Positions 1 to 13,400 of a stretch of 64,000 nucleotides of DNA are shown here, piece by piece. Source of the DNA: Apostichopus japonicus (taxonomy: Eukaryota; Echinodermata; Holothuroidea; Aspidochirotida; Stichopodidae). The stretch covers positions 33,514,501 to 33,578,500 of the forward strand of contig NC_092568.1 of NCBI RefSeq assembly GCF_037975245.1, in the 5' to 3' direction. Position 1 is the first letter of the stretch. Each line of letters begins with the position of its first letter. Below the pieces are notes generated by a model. The model made no database searches. It was not told the DNA's origin and saw only the letters and a list, made by a program, of their open reading frames with translations. Position numbers and translations under genes: made by a program.

Positions 1-1291
1 TTTCTTTCGGTGGCGGGGTATTGAGATTGACCATTTCTTCATGATTAACCCTAAATACACGTGGCACCAAAACTGTGGCATTAATGAACTATTTCCTAGT
101 TCTATAATTTATAGCAGACAAGTTGCATAAACTGAAGCTGTCCTGTTTAATAAGCTGACATAAATAGTTTGATAACTGTTCAATTGTACCTCACAGTCAT
201 TTCTCCCACCCCCCCACCCTACCCTTGCTCCCTCCCTCCTCTTTGATGGAATCACCTAGGACAGTGTTCCTCAGGTACCAAAGAGGCTAATTTTATTGAG
301 CTTTTTTTCATACCTTTGGAATCATGAAATCAAATCTTATAGATAAAGTTAGCAAATATTAATTAATTTACTTAAAATGATATCGGGCATTTAATTCAAT
401 GATCACATTTTCCAAGTACGTGGCAATTAAGGACATGTTATCAAAGTCAAATTGCTCTCGATTTCATTGCAATTGAGACTTAATTTCTTTCAGATTTTGA
501 TTTTTGCCATCAAAATGAAGTTTCAGTTTTTTAAGGTCGATACTTTCCATTCTCTTTCAGTGTATTCAAGGAAAGGTAAGCAGCAGAATAACTAATTAAT
601 AAATGTTAATCAATCATACAATTAGTGGAGTAGATAGTAATTCTCCTTCACCCTGAGTTAAATTTACTGAGTTTCACAACAGTTTTTTTTTTTCAGTTTT
701 AAAGATGACTAACACCTAGTTTCAAAAAGCAAATAAACACCTTTTTTTCACACCTGTATTTATTAATTTAAATTGGTTTATGGTTACTTTGTTATCTAGA
801 TCTATTAAAACCTAACATTCTGTGTTTTATCATTTTTATGTTCAATTTAAAGATTATGCAGATTTTATTTCAAGGACTGTTGCATGGTGCTGCTGTACAG
901 TTCTGTTCTTACAGTGCATATTGCACTTCACTTAATAAGTAACCTGCCGAGAATTTCATACCAAAGATTTTAAAAGATCTGAGGGAGATATTACTTGTTA
1001 TGCCAGCTGTTCAGTTTTCCATCAATAGGATTGAACAAAATAAACATGGGGCAATTAAAGGACCCATCTTGAAACCCCTCCCCCCCTCAGAGGGATATAT
1101 TTGAGGAATTTACAAAATATGACCAAGTACCTACAGGTAATCAAGTTTCGTGAATCAATTTATGCTGAACTTGGAACATAGATACATACAGGAGATGTAT
1201 GGGCAGTGACACAGTCAGCTAACTCATATTTGTATTTTGTACTGTACAGCTACAGTAGTTGAGCTACAAATCTGTAAACAACACATAATGT

Positions 1292-1600
1292 AATATAATA
1301 ATAGTAATAAATAAGTTTTTAATATAGCGCCAAATACCAAAAGGCCTGTAGGCGCTTTACAAAACCTAAAACAAATAGAAACATAAAAAGACAGAGAAAT
1401 CAAAGGAATCAAAAGTCTAGAAAACACATCAACGAAAATTAAACAGACTTATGTAAAATACGAACACAAAAATCTTAAAACACGAGAAGATTTTAAAACA
1501 GAGCAAAAACAAAACAAAGGATAAGCACATAAAATAGAGTTATACAAAAGTAAAAGTCTAGATAAAAACACGAGTATATGAAAGTGACAAAATCACGTTG
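1292..1600 (+). repeat. Interspersed repeat (ATAATAA...GCGCTTTACAA family), copy 1
   Basis: It starts with an AAT-rich stretch followed by TATAGCGCCAAATACC and GGCGCTTTACAAAACC, and then an A-rich part. The same order with high identity recurs at 32403-32640. A more diverged head is at 61545-61640 and a related one at 49968-50640. Confidence 0.75.
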
Positions 1601-2723
1601 AGAAACTAAAAAGATGTGTTTTTAAAATTTTCTTAAATATCAACTGATAATTTGCTCATCTTTTCTGATTTACATGTTAGGAGTTAAATGAAAAGTTACA
1701 AATGGCTTAAGCAAATCACTAGTAGCAGCTGTGATCTAAGTTTGTTAGATCTCCCAAATTTATATCCAGGACCCCCTCCCACCCCCAGGCCCTCCCCCAC
1801 TCATGTTAGTGCATCCTGCACAAGCCCCACAAGAGGTTGAGACATCCATTTAATGTGCATTACAAGTTAGAGACCATAGTCACCAAATTCTTAGAGAACA
1901 CTTCACCTTGCATTATATATAATCACATGCAAAAAGACCGATCTCCTTGAATCCCTCTCACCCATTCCCCTACCCCTGTTCGACCCCCATTCCTTCCTTG
2001 CACCTTCATATATAGACCACCATGCAATAAAAATTGAGTGTCAAACACCATTCATCGTACAGTTTACATGTACTGTACCCTTTGCATATTCATACGGCCT
2101 GTTTATCGTTACAGTTCCTGTAAGTGTACACTAGTGTACACGAACCGTCTATCTGTAAGCTGTTTTGTAGAACAGTGAGTTCACAGGTTGGTGCAAAGAA
2201 ATTCAGGGAAACTAAACTTTCCAAACATGTTGGAAAACAAGGAAATAAACTGTACTGTACATACTGTTCACTTTGCCCGGTACAGTATGTGGATGTGATA
2301 CGAGAAAATTTACATTTGAAGGAGCCCTGACATTTTTTGGAGGTACAATGTCCTACTGTAGCATCCAGTTTGTTTGGCTACTTTTACGGTTTGATTGTGC
2401 ACATTTAAAGGCCAGTGTTTACTGGAACTAATAAGTATTTAAACAAAAAAAAGACCTGGAACTAATAAGTAGTTAATAAAAAAAATGATTGATAACTTTG
2501 CGTTGGCTTAGACAAAACAAAACGCTAAGGAAAGGCAGAAAATGATACTGAACAGAATTTATGACACATTTCAAAAACTTCGATTCGTGGAATTCCATGA
2601 TGCATTTTAATCAACATTGTTGTTTTGCAGTGAAATGTGAATATTATATGTACGATCCTTCAGTCACTGTACTGTAATGAGAAAATAATAAATATTGTAC
2701 AATTTAGCAATTTACAGTACTCA

Positions 2724-2765
2724 CTTACCTGTCTCCTCCAAACAACTACATGTCTACTCTGATGT
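2724..2765 (-). repeat. Diverged member of a donor-bearing short repeat
   Basis: Reads CTTACCTGTCTCCTCC on +, so the minus strand carries GGAGACAGGTAAG. It is a weak match to the better members at 8683-8715, 18786-18815 and 36926-36955. Confidence 0.4.
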
Positions 2766-5339
2766 GTCTATAGAACTTGAAAGAGCTTTTAGCACTGTAC
2801 AGTTGTCTTTTTCTCTCTATACTATTCTGGTCAGTTGCACTCAGACTTCTCCTTCTACCATTTGAATTGTGTCAACAAGAACAGTTCCTTTGTTTTGTTT
2901 TTTTATTGAAGGGGAGGGGGATTTGGATCTCTAAAGCTACAAATATCTGTAAAGATCAGAAAACAAGTAGAAAAATGTGAAATTGTCAGTCAATTTACAA
3001 GTAAATGTATAGCACAGGTACATGCATCTATGGTGGTGTAGTAACTTTTGTATGATGCTAATAGCCCTCTTGCACCTTGGATACAACACTGGTTTAGTTT
3101 GCAATCCACTGGTACATGTACTCTTTTGTAAGAGACACTTCCAATCAGTTAAAAATTTAGAAATAAATACTAAAAAATATATGCTCAGTGGATTCGATCA
3201 GGATCTACAGTTTATATGTGCAACCCCCCCTCCTCCCCCCTGCTGCACAGCGTTAATGTGAAATGTGAAATTGATCACCAGTTTTATCAGTTCCTGGCAG
3301 GACAGCACATGTTCTCGAGGCTTGTTCCTTATCAAATTGCCAAAACGTACACAACTTCACTGTACAGTATGTTTACTACAGAGAGACCTGCACTAGAGGT
3401 GTCAACATGTACAAGAGAACGTAAACAGTAACTGTGAAGGAGGTGCAGTGCATTACTGTTCATAGTAATACAATCTGATTAATAACAGAGAAATCAATCA
3501 GCCCTGTACGATACACTGTACTGTAGATGGAAGTGCTGGAGGAGAGGGGAGACAGGTAGGTAGTGTAACTTGTATAGTGTGGTTTGTTTGCTTTACCTAC
3601 AGTTCTGTGTCTTATATAGTGTTACCTCTCTTACCTAGAGGACATTGTACAAAGTGTGCATTCCCCATACTCCAGTAGGTACAGTATAACATAGTCCTTC
3701 AATTTGGTAACTTTTTAACACTGAACCGATGGCCCCTACCATCTGGGGTTATTACCCAGTTCCTGTTTGCATATGATCCTACCATACATGATCCAAAGAT
3801 TATGGAGGTTAAATGTTTTGGGTTAACGAGGCAATTTGGGGAGAATGTTCTAAATTCCAGATATATACAAACAAAGTTTGTACTGAGTCAAAGAGCAGGA
3901 AGCTGCTAAAAAGCATAGAATGTGAGAAATTAAAAGTATCACACAACCAGTTAGTATTTTGATTACAACTATAGCATACAGTAACACTATAGTGTATGTT
4001 AGGGTACAGTATTTATCAAAGACTGTTTGCTTGAGCTATGGAGTTCTCTGGCCTCGCCCTAAATCAAGAGTGGGAGTTGTCATATCGGTCCTATATCTAG
4101 TTTTGCGAAACTTGACAAAAAACCTGTATTTTCTGACGACGGATTTGTTACGGTACAGTGACTCGGTTGCTAGTATTAAGTACAATTTCAATTTCATTTA
4201 TTGATTATTTAGTTATGTTTATTTATTATTGGAGAAGAGATCCTATGTATGGTTACAAAGCATTCCAAGTCAGTCTTATCATGTTCAAGTACTTAAAACC
4301 TGTGTTCTGCAAATTACTTTTTTCGTTCGGCCTAACTGCACTGTATAAATGGAACCTTGAATTAGACATGGACCTGGTGTGTCTCAGGCCTTGTCATTCA
4401 AAAGATTCCAGGCGTGCTAAAAAACAGCACTTCGCAAGAAATTCAGGGTTGCTTCTAGGTGTGTTCAAAACTTGAACACATTAAGATAGGTGTCCTGCTT
4501 CCAATTGGTTTGTGTGTGTGATTTCAACTGTTCTCCTGACATAGGTTACTGCACATAATATAGCATATATGTACCATCTGTTAACAAGCATTCAATTTCA
4601 AAAGATCTGTTAACAAGATAGATCACACACATTGGGTCCGATATGATATCGCCCTCGCAGCACCTTCTCTCTAAAGGCTGGAGGACTCCCCCCCCCATGG
4701 GGATGAATCATCCAGATTGTGAAATCACATTTGATACTGGATGCATTTTCTGATTTGATAAATTTATCTAGCCTTCAATTTTCAATATGGTTGGCGACTT
4801 TTCCAAGCCTACCACACAAGTATAAATATTTAATTATTAATCTGACTTAAAGTAAGATTACAACTTATATTAATAATTACACTAAGTACTTTAAGGCGTA
4901 CACCCTTTTAAGTTTTCACCAAAGTCCTGTTTAATAAGCTAGTGATTAAATATTCCATTCAATCCTCCACTTTTTTGTTGCATTCACGCTTGTCATGTAC
5001 ATCATACTTATTTGGTCCTTTTGTAGTTCTTTTAAAAAAATTTTCATTGTGTTTTTTCTACTCTTTGTACTTATTCTGATATGTTGCATTCTTGTGTTAA
5101 GTGCCTAGAGGCCATTCTTGGAATTTCTGTGCTATATCAAGCACCTCATTATTATTACTTTTATTATGGTTTTTGTTCTTATTATTATTTTTTTTTTTTG
5201 GCCCTCCATTTATTCGAAATCTGCTTTCTGTTACAGAATGAAAATAGAACATAAGGTAATACTAATATAATAATAATATAACTCACAGTCACCAATGAAT
5301 CATGAAGAGGCACAGCCAAAGGCTTGAATGGACATGCAA

Positions 5340-5465
5340 ATACATTATTATAATTATTATTATTATAATTATTAATATTAATATTAATAATATTATTATA
5401 ATTATTAATATTATTATTATTATTATCATTATTATTATTATTATCATAATAATTATTATTATATA
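5340..5465. repeat. ATT/ATA microsatellite
   Basis: About 125 bp of interrupted TTA/ATT repeats. Confidence 0.9.
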
Positions 5466-6103
5466 GTAAACTAAATCACATACACTCAAGTACTTACAAT
5501 GCAAATTGAAAATATATTTCTTGACATTTCAAGGAATAACTGAGTTTTCAAGTTTCACAGTTTTGAGTGCTCAGGGTTTTGTCTAGAGCTTATAAAATAC
5601 CATGGTTTCAATACCTGTACATACCAGTGCTGATAGTCGTAATTGATTAATCGCCAGAAGTTGTGATTACACTTTGGAAGTTCGATAAATCTCGCTCAAA
5701 GTTGCAAAATACTCGGCTACAAGCTAGTACTTCACATAATCTGCTTTTGAAAAATAGCCTAACCTATCAAAAACAACACTAAAGCAGTTGTTTGTCAGCA
5801 AATATCGCAAAAGTATACAGGTAGTATATATATACTACTATATAAGTTATACTTTTACAGACATGTAGTAAAAGTATACTAGTTAGTCTTCAAAAGTGTG
5901 TTTACTGTACAGTACACGTACTGTACATAGTAATCTTGAAACTTACTGAGTTTTTGTCTCTTTATTGGTTCTTGTGTACAGTAAATGATACGGCTACAAT
6001 GTGCATCTTTGGACTTGCATATAGCACCCTGACAATTTTGCATAGCATTTTGTGATGCGATACTGGATAAATTATTCCCTGACACATCTTAGAAGACTTA
6101 GAT

Positions 6104-6345
6104 GGCATCTTGGAGTATTAGCTCATTACACTGGTTAACGCTGGTGCCTTTCAATCATAAGATCCCGAGTTCGAGTCACTCCAAGATGAATGTATGTCGT
6201 CCAGTCACAGAGTTGTTGACAACTGACAGTTCATAATCATAGTTGTTAAATATGAATCTAAGAGACTTACTTCGGTCAGGTTGCGGCTTTGATAAGCCAA
6301 TGATGGCTTCTTCGCGAGTTCCTGCTTGCAGGAGGATCTAATATA
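6104..6345 (+). mobile_element. tRNA-derived SINE, copy 1
   Basis: The head has an A-box-like TTAGCTCA...TGGTTAACGC and a B-box-like GAGTTCGAGTCAC. CTTGGAG and CTCCAAG can pair as an acceptor stem. A tRNA-unrelated body follows and ends near CCTGCTTGCAGGAGGAT. The same sequence lies in the opposite orientation at 7938-8141. RNA polymerase III transcription is inferred from the boxes. Confidence 0.75.
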
Positions 6346-7937
6346 CATACAATACATACAAATACATACTGTATGTATCTTAACACTGATATGCAATTTA
6401 ACCATTTTGCATAGCATTTTGCTACAGGTAGATGCAAAACTGGATTAATTACTCCTTGCATTTTTACTTTACTATTTGAAATTAAGTATCAGGACAGATG
6501 CTCAGTGGTATCCATCAGGATGGCAAATAAACCTCTACTGTTGCATAGCATTTACATACTGTACACTCTGAATAATGTGTGGCAACTTATTGTTGATGTC
6601 TTCTATTATTACAGAAATTTTGGCACCTTCCAAAGGCACTATGCAAGGCCAAATCGATCACCATTATTAGTTCCTGTCATGGGTTAAACATGTTCCCCAT
6701 CAATGTTCCTCGTTAAATTGCCAAGATATTCAAAACAACTGCAATGTACTGTATTCCGATTGGCTATTTGTACAGTACGTTCGTTTGGTCTATATAGTGA
6801 AAACCCCATGTCTCCCTGATAATTTTTATTTATTGTTTTTGTCACAGTTCATACAGAATATATCCTGTCGACCTGACAACTTGTTTGTTGATAATACAGT
6901 GAACTTATGGTGCCTTTACACTAGACCCGGAACCGATCTCCCTGATCTTATCAGGTAATCATATCACCGGTATCAACCATAACATGCTTGATCCCGTGTG
7001 AATTTAGCTGCTACTGTGATCCCTCCTCCTGCACAGGGGCGAGTGCTTAAGTGGATTAAGTGGCTTCCAGACTACTTCAGTTTACACACTGGTTATATAT
7101 GCAGCACTACGTGCTCAACTGCACTGTGAAGTTCCCAAGAGGAAGTTTGTCGTTGCATATAACGCATAAAGGTCAGCGATGATCTTGGGTCACCGTTGAT
7201 CCTACACGCATGATCTCTTGCTGGGGGTCTGATCCTCCCCCCCCCTCATTGCCAGGATCTAAAATCGGAGGATCAGATCCAGATTGAACTCGAGCAAGGA
7301 TCTGATCCTGAGCAGGAGATCAGATCCGGATCTAATGTAATAAAGCCACCTCAGTTTAAACCTGAGACCAGGCTCTCCTAGCCGTTATCAAAGTCATTTG
7401 AACTTGACATTTTCCAAAAATTGTTATTTATGGAATGAAAAGTACTTTCAGAAATCTGTCAGTTTAACATAATGTATCGCACAATATTATGAACATACAC
7501 TGTCAACTATTTGTTTCTTTAACTAAGTACTGTACAGTAGTCTGAAAGAGTGAGAAAAAAGAGTTAGAGCTATAAATGACCAAAAGTTAATTTAAAAGTC
7601 AATTTTCAAAACCATTTTGGTTTGTGCAGTTCTTTAGTGTTTTGACAACCCTGAGTTCCTGTTGGTTCCTCACTGCTCCAATGTCTTAACATCATAAATT
7701 TATTTACTTTCTTTTGCATTTTAATAATAATGTAATCATAATAATCAGGCAGTTACTTTGCATGACGCTTAAAGCGACCGCGAATATGTGAAAGGCGCTA
7801 ATATGGACTACAACATTCAGGTTACAGTAGGTGCCTTCCTATTCAACATTTAACTGACATTTGGAATCTTTCCAATTAAGGAAGTCATTTCGATGATAAA
7901 CCCACCTTACTATGTATGTATGAATGTATTTTACATC

Positions 7938-8141
7938 CTCCTGCAAGCAGGAACTCGCGAAGAAGCCTCATTGGCTTATCAAAGCCGCAAGCTAATGAAA
8001 GTCAGTCTCTTAGATTCATATGTAACGTCCATGATTATGAATTGTCAACAACTCTGTAACTGGACGACATACATTAATCTTGGAGTGACTCGAACTCGGG
8101 ACCTTATGATTGAAAGGCACCGGCGTTAACCACTGAGCTTA
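7938..8141 (-). mobile_element. tRNA-derived SINE, copy 2 (inverted)
   Basis: Reverse complement of the SINE at 6104-6345: same tRNA-like head (AGCTCAGTGGTTAACGCCGG, then GAGTTCGAGTCACTCC), body and tail. On the minus strand a second tRNA-like sequence lies directly upstream. Confidence 0.75.
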
Positions 8142-8262
8142 AAATCCTGGCCAGGTATGACCCCGGCCAGGTATCGAAGCCAAAACCTCCCGATTGCTAA
8201 GCCTCAATTGAGCCTTCAAATGCCAATGCCTTTATCCACTCATCCACAGCACCAGTATAATA
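8142..8262 (-). mobile_element. Second tRNA-like SINE head (Leu/Ser-like)
   Basis: On the minus strand it reads GTGGATGAGTGGATAAAGGC and then GGCTTCGATACC, resembling the A and B boxes of a long-variable-arm tRNA. Its position directly ahead of the other head suggests a dimeric SINE or a nested insertion. It is not an intact tRNA gene. Confidence 0.5.
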
Positions 8263-8682
8263 TATTACAAGCCTTAATGATGACTTTAATCCCTAGATTA
8301 GGACAGACTCAAAAAGAAATTAAATATTAACACTCAGCAGTCTTAGTATCACAGAAGGTAAATAGGCTGTAACTTCCCGGAAACTGTTCAACCTTCCTTT
8401 TTGATTTGACAGCATTTGGTTGTTTTAAAATCATTGTGACAGTTTATGTGTCATGTTTAGTCGGTGAATAAAGATGCACCCCCAAACTTAGCCATACCGT
8501 AGTGTCACACATTTTAATACACAGCATGAGTGTCCATTTGACTACATGAAGGATACAGAGATTAAGATTAAAAGATTAAAGGAAATGGCTAACATTTTTT
8601 ATTAATGATTGGTCTTGTTGTAAGTTGTAACCAACTTTAGCCCTGTAAGTAACTGTAATTAATTAGCTGAGGGTGAAAATTG

Positions 8683-8715
8683 CTTACCTGTCTCCCCACA
8701 ACCTCAGCACTCTTG
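8683..8715 (-). repeat. Donor-bearing short repeat
   Basis: The minus strand reads GAGTGCTGAGGTTGTG, then GGGAGACAGGTAAG, nearly identical to 18786-18815 on the plus strand. It carries the consensus splice donor CAG/GTAAG. Confidence 0.6.
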
Positions 8716-10369
8716 CCGTACCTTGCCTATAGAGTGAACCTTTTGAAAGAGGTGCCATGTGTTTGTAAAAAATAAATATTTTAAGTAATATTTTAATTAA
8801 TTTGAAAAGTATATACTAACTACTGGCTGAAATATTTGAAATTTCACTTTAAACTACTTATTTTCTTTTGTTTTTTTGTTTTGCTAACTTTTTGCAACAC
8901 ATACTGTACACTATGGATGCAGAATTCAATGACAACTGCTGCAATTAAAGCATTAACTGCTAAACTTATTCTATCATCTTATATAATTTCGACACCATAT
9001 GGAGACATATAACATACCGTACAGCAGAGCAGTACAATACCATCTCTTACTGTATGTCTTAAAATGTCTGAAAAGTCAACGGAACTGTGTCATTACCATA
9101 TGTAGCTTGTACTACAGTAGTTATAAATATGGCAGGACATAATAACCATAAGCCAGTGACTTTGTACAGAATACTGTACAGCCCAGTACTTTAAACATCT
9201 CTTTTGATCTTGTTGTAAAGTACTCTTACAGGTCACGGAAGTAACTCCTTGTCCATTGCTTTCATAAATGAGGACTCTTTCATTCCTGGAAACGTATGCA
9301 TTCTTTACCTTCTTTGTAATACACCACCTTACTTTTAACAAAACATCATGACCTTATTTTTTTGGTTTTCTTTAGTACTGCGGCTCTAGTGGCGCAACTT
9401 TGGCTCTGCCGTTCTGAGCTCTAAAAGTAAATATGCTGTATGCTACCCTTGCTAGCACATGTATACATATATATGCCTATTGGCTATTAAAGATCATGTG
9501 TAGCATGATGTTCCCCTTCGAGGGGAATCGTGATACACACCTGACGATGATCACAGTCACAGTCCCGATGCAAGGGGACTGGGGTTGAGAGCGGATCAGT
9601 CGTTCGGTAGTGTGGTTTTTCATGCCCAGGTTAACTTTCCTGGGTGACTTTTTGTTTTCTATGATGGAGATGGGTTTTGCAAATTCTGAATCTAAAATAT
9701 TGAAGGTCTTTAAACATGACATTGGTTCCAATGTCAACACTGGTTTACCTTGAAAGTATGGTAAGAGAATAACAAACTAAAGGAAACGATTATAATATTA
9801 GGAGACACAAACCAAAGCATCGTGATTGGTCTAAGGACGGTATATACGGTAGAGATACACTTTCAGTGACCAACAACTTTACAAAACAGCTGCAAGAAAT
9901 CTTATTCCCATTTACCAGATCTATCAGTTTTAATTATCACACACACACACACAATGCAGAAGACTTGATCAAGTCTGATGAAGTCACCATAGCAACCATG
10001 TGTTTCAGTTGTAAGGATTTTCTTTACTTGGCACTATGACATCACAGATTTACCGCAAAACATGGCAGCCCCAGAATATCTCCCAAACGGAGCATGAGTT
10101 TCCTTAGCCGTCTGGTTGGGGGGGGGGGGGGGGCGGGGAAGGGGTTATAACGAAGAACATTGTCATGTAAGCTACTGTAATGACGATGAATGGGTTAATG
10201 TCCCCTTGACAAGTGCAACGAAGAAACTTCACCACGAGCAAATGCTTTGCTTTAAAGTTTCAACTACAGTATAAAACAAATATAAAAAACCTTTGTTTCA
10301 TGATTGAATATTTTTGCACCAGTTTGTGATTGATGTATGTACAGGTTGTTCATGTGATTTTCATTTTAG

Positions 10370-10426
10370 GTGAGAGTTTGATAGATGATATTATTCTGGA
10401 TGATGAGGAACACCTTCATCGGTTTG
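10370..10426 (+). CDS. Exon 1 (first visible): 57-nt acidic phase-1 cassette
   Basis: A T-rich acceptor (TTTTAG) and a GTAAG donor bound a 57-nt stretch in phase 1 at both ends. It reads [18 protein letters not shown], and its last base G completes a Glu codon with exon 2. It sits where the first Cys pair of an ArfGAP zinc finger should lie but contains no cysteine. Because it is symmetric it could be a skipped cassette or an insertion inside the finger. It is supported only by borders, phase and an open frame, so a chance match remains possible. Confidence 0.5.
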
Positions 10427-13400
10427 GTAAGATTATTAACTCTCTTTTCTGCCTGTAGAGACCACCGCTGCCTGAGATCCGGAGACTGCATCCTATTTAA
10501 CCACTCCAATATTTAACAATGTGATTGAATCCTTCTCAACCTATTAAACCACTCCAATATTTAACAATGTGATTGATTCCTTCTCAACCTATTAAACCAC
10601 TCCAATATTTAACAATGTGATTGAATCCTTCTCAACCTATTAAACCACTCCAATATTTAACAATGTGATTGATTCCTTCTCAACCTATTAAACCACTCCA
10701 ATATTTAACAATGTGATTGAATCCTTCTCAACCTATTAAACCACTCCAATATTTAACAATGTGATTGAATCCTTCTCAACCTATTAAACCACTCCAATAT
10801 CTAACAATGTGATTGAATCCTTCTCAACCTATTAAACCACTCCAATATTTAACAATGTGATTGAATCCTTCTCAACCTATTAAACCACTCCAATATTTAA
10901 CAATGTGATTGAATCCTTCTCAACCTATTAAACCACTCCAATATTTAACAATGTGATTGATTCCTTCTCAACCTATTTAACCACTCCAATATTTAACAAT
11001 GTGATTGAATCCTTCTCAACCTATTAAACCACTCCAATATTTAACAATGTGATTGAATCCTTCTCAACCTATTAAACCACTCCAACATCTAACAATGTGA
11101 TTGATTTCTTCTCAACCTATTAAACCACTCCAATATTTAACAATGTGATTGAATCCTTCTCAACCTATTAAACCACTCCAATATTTAACAATGTGATTGA
11201 TTTCTTCTCAACCTATTAAACCACTCCAATATTTAACAATGTGATTGAATCCTTCTCAACCTATTAAACCACTCCAACATCTAACAATGTGATTGATTTC
11301 TTCTCAACCTATTAAACCACTCCAATATTTAACAATGTGATTGAATCCTTCTCAACCTATTAAACCACTCCAACATCTAACAATGTGATTGATTTCTTCT
11401 CAACCTATTAAACCACTCCAACATCTAACAATGTGATTGATTTCTTCTCAACCTATTAAACCACTCCAATATTTAACAATGTGATTGAATCCTTCTCAAC
11501 CTATTAAACCACTTCAACATCTAACAATGTGATTGATTTCTTCTCAACCTATTAAACCACTCCAATATTTAAACAATGTGATTGATTCCTTCTCAACCTG
11601 TTAAACCACTCCAACATCTAACAATGTGATTGATTTCTTCTCAACCTATTAAACCACTCCAATATTTAACAATGTGATTGAATCCTTCTCAACCTATTAA
11701 ACCACTCCAATATTTAACAATGTGATTGATTTCTTCTCAACCTATTAAACCACTCCAATATTTAACAATGTGATTGAATCCTTCTCAACCTATTAAACCA
11801 CTCCAATATTTAACAATGTGATTGAATCCTTCTCAACCTATTAAACCACTCCAACATCTAACAATGTGATTGATTTCTTCTCAACCTATTAAACCACTCC
11901 AATATTTAACAATGTGATTGAATCCTTCTCAACCTATTATACCACTCCAATATTTAACAATGTGATTGATTTCTTCTCAACCTATTAAACCACTCCAATA
12001 TTTAACAATGTGATTGAATCCTTCTCAACCTATTAAACCACTCCAATATTTAACAATGTGAATGAATCCTTCTCAACCTATTAAACCACTCCAATATTTA
12101 ACAATGTGATTGAATCCTTCTCAACCTATTAAACCACTCCAACATCTAACAATGTGATTGATTTCTTCTCAACCTATTAAACCACTCCAGGGCAGGTCCA
12201 AGCTATTTGCACTGTGACGTACGGGACATTTCAGAGACTTAAGTGTGTCTAAAAGTTATAAAATTTTCCAGAAACTTTTTCAGGTTTTCATATTTGTTAT
12301 TGCTGCTACTTTATTACAAACTCATGAAGATTTCTTACACTTGCTTTAATTAGGTCCCATCTTAATTAATGTACAGTGTGACGTACGGGACCAGAGAATT
12401 TTGTGTTTTTTTTGCTAAAGAGCAATGCTGAAATCCCTCTGAAATTAGGAGGGCAGTGATCAAGCTGTTATAACTAATGAATAGCCTAACCTTCCAAGGG
12501 CTAAGCTGTAACATATTAGAAAAAAATATGAAGCCATTCCAGTTCAGTGATTACACAAACGAAAATTGTCCTGTGACGTACGGGACATGTGACGTACGGG
12601 ACAATTTGTCCAAATAAAAATTGACTATGAAAACTCATATTTTTATTCATGAATATACCATAACAAGCTGATTTCTACATAAAAACATTAATTTGGATAT
12701 GCCAGAACAATGTCATTGGTAATTTAATGCCATATTTCCTTCTTTCGGGGATCGAAAAGAGCAGTGACTGTACTTGTGAGATCATTCCACTACATAAAAC
12801 ATGGAATGCGTAAAGTATAAATCTACTCTACACATTCATCAAATACTCATAACATCAATTTTAGCTTTGTTAGACCACAAATGATCCAAGATGCAAGTTT
12901 TGGTGCAAAACTGTCTCGGTATATACTGTACAACACTGTATCATACTCCACACTATTGACCCTCAAGTTGAAATATGATCCATCCCATTCAAAACATACC
13001 AAAATGTCCACAGTAACATCCACATAATGTTTATCTATGAAACTAGTACAACAAAGAAAACTCTATAGACCTAATACTGGTTACCAGACCAAATACTCAT
13101 CATAACATCAATTCTAGCTTTGTTAGACCACAAATGATTCAAGATGCAAGTTTTGGTGCAAAACTGTTTCCAGTATATACTGTACAACACTGTATCATAC
13201 TCCCCACTATTGACCCTCAAGTTGAAATATGATCCATATCCCATTCAAAACATACCAAAATGTCTGAGGTAACGTCCACGTAATGTCCATCTATGAAACT
13301 AGTACAACAAAGAAAACTCTATAGAACTAATACTGGTTACCAGACCAAATACTCATAACATCAATTCTAGCTTTGTTAGAACACAAATGATTCAAGATAC

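Larger units (their letters stand above)
1..10369. other. Region without a recognised exon
   Basis: Intergenic or first-intron sequence. Short open frames show no domain signature and no convincing splice context. It contains the interspersed repeats listed separately, an ATT/ATA microsatellite and many CTGTACAG palindromes. The upstream exons with the first ArfGAP Cys pair and the start codon were looked for and not found. Confidence 0.6.

Noticed and set aside
523-580. Possible microexon TGTATTCAAGGAAAG between CTTTCAG and GTAAGC
   Set aside because: The borders are good, but 15 nt with no homology and no linked exon is not enough.
5289-5504. Ile-rich open frame resembling a membrane protein
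   Set aside because: It is the ATT/ATA microsatellite read on the minus strand.
6104-6190. Possible functional tRNA gene
   Set aside because: The D and T stems are degraded, and the same tRNA-unrelated body follows in another copy, so it is a SINE head.
10490-12190. Possible CRISPR-like array
   Set aside because: The 48-bp units are continuous with no unique spacers and the genome is eukaryotic, so it is a satellite.
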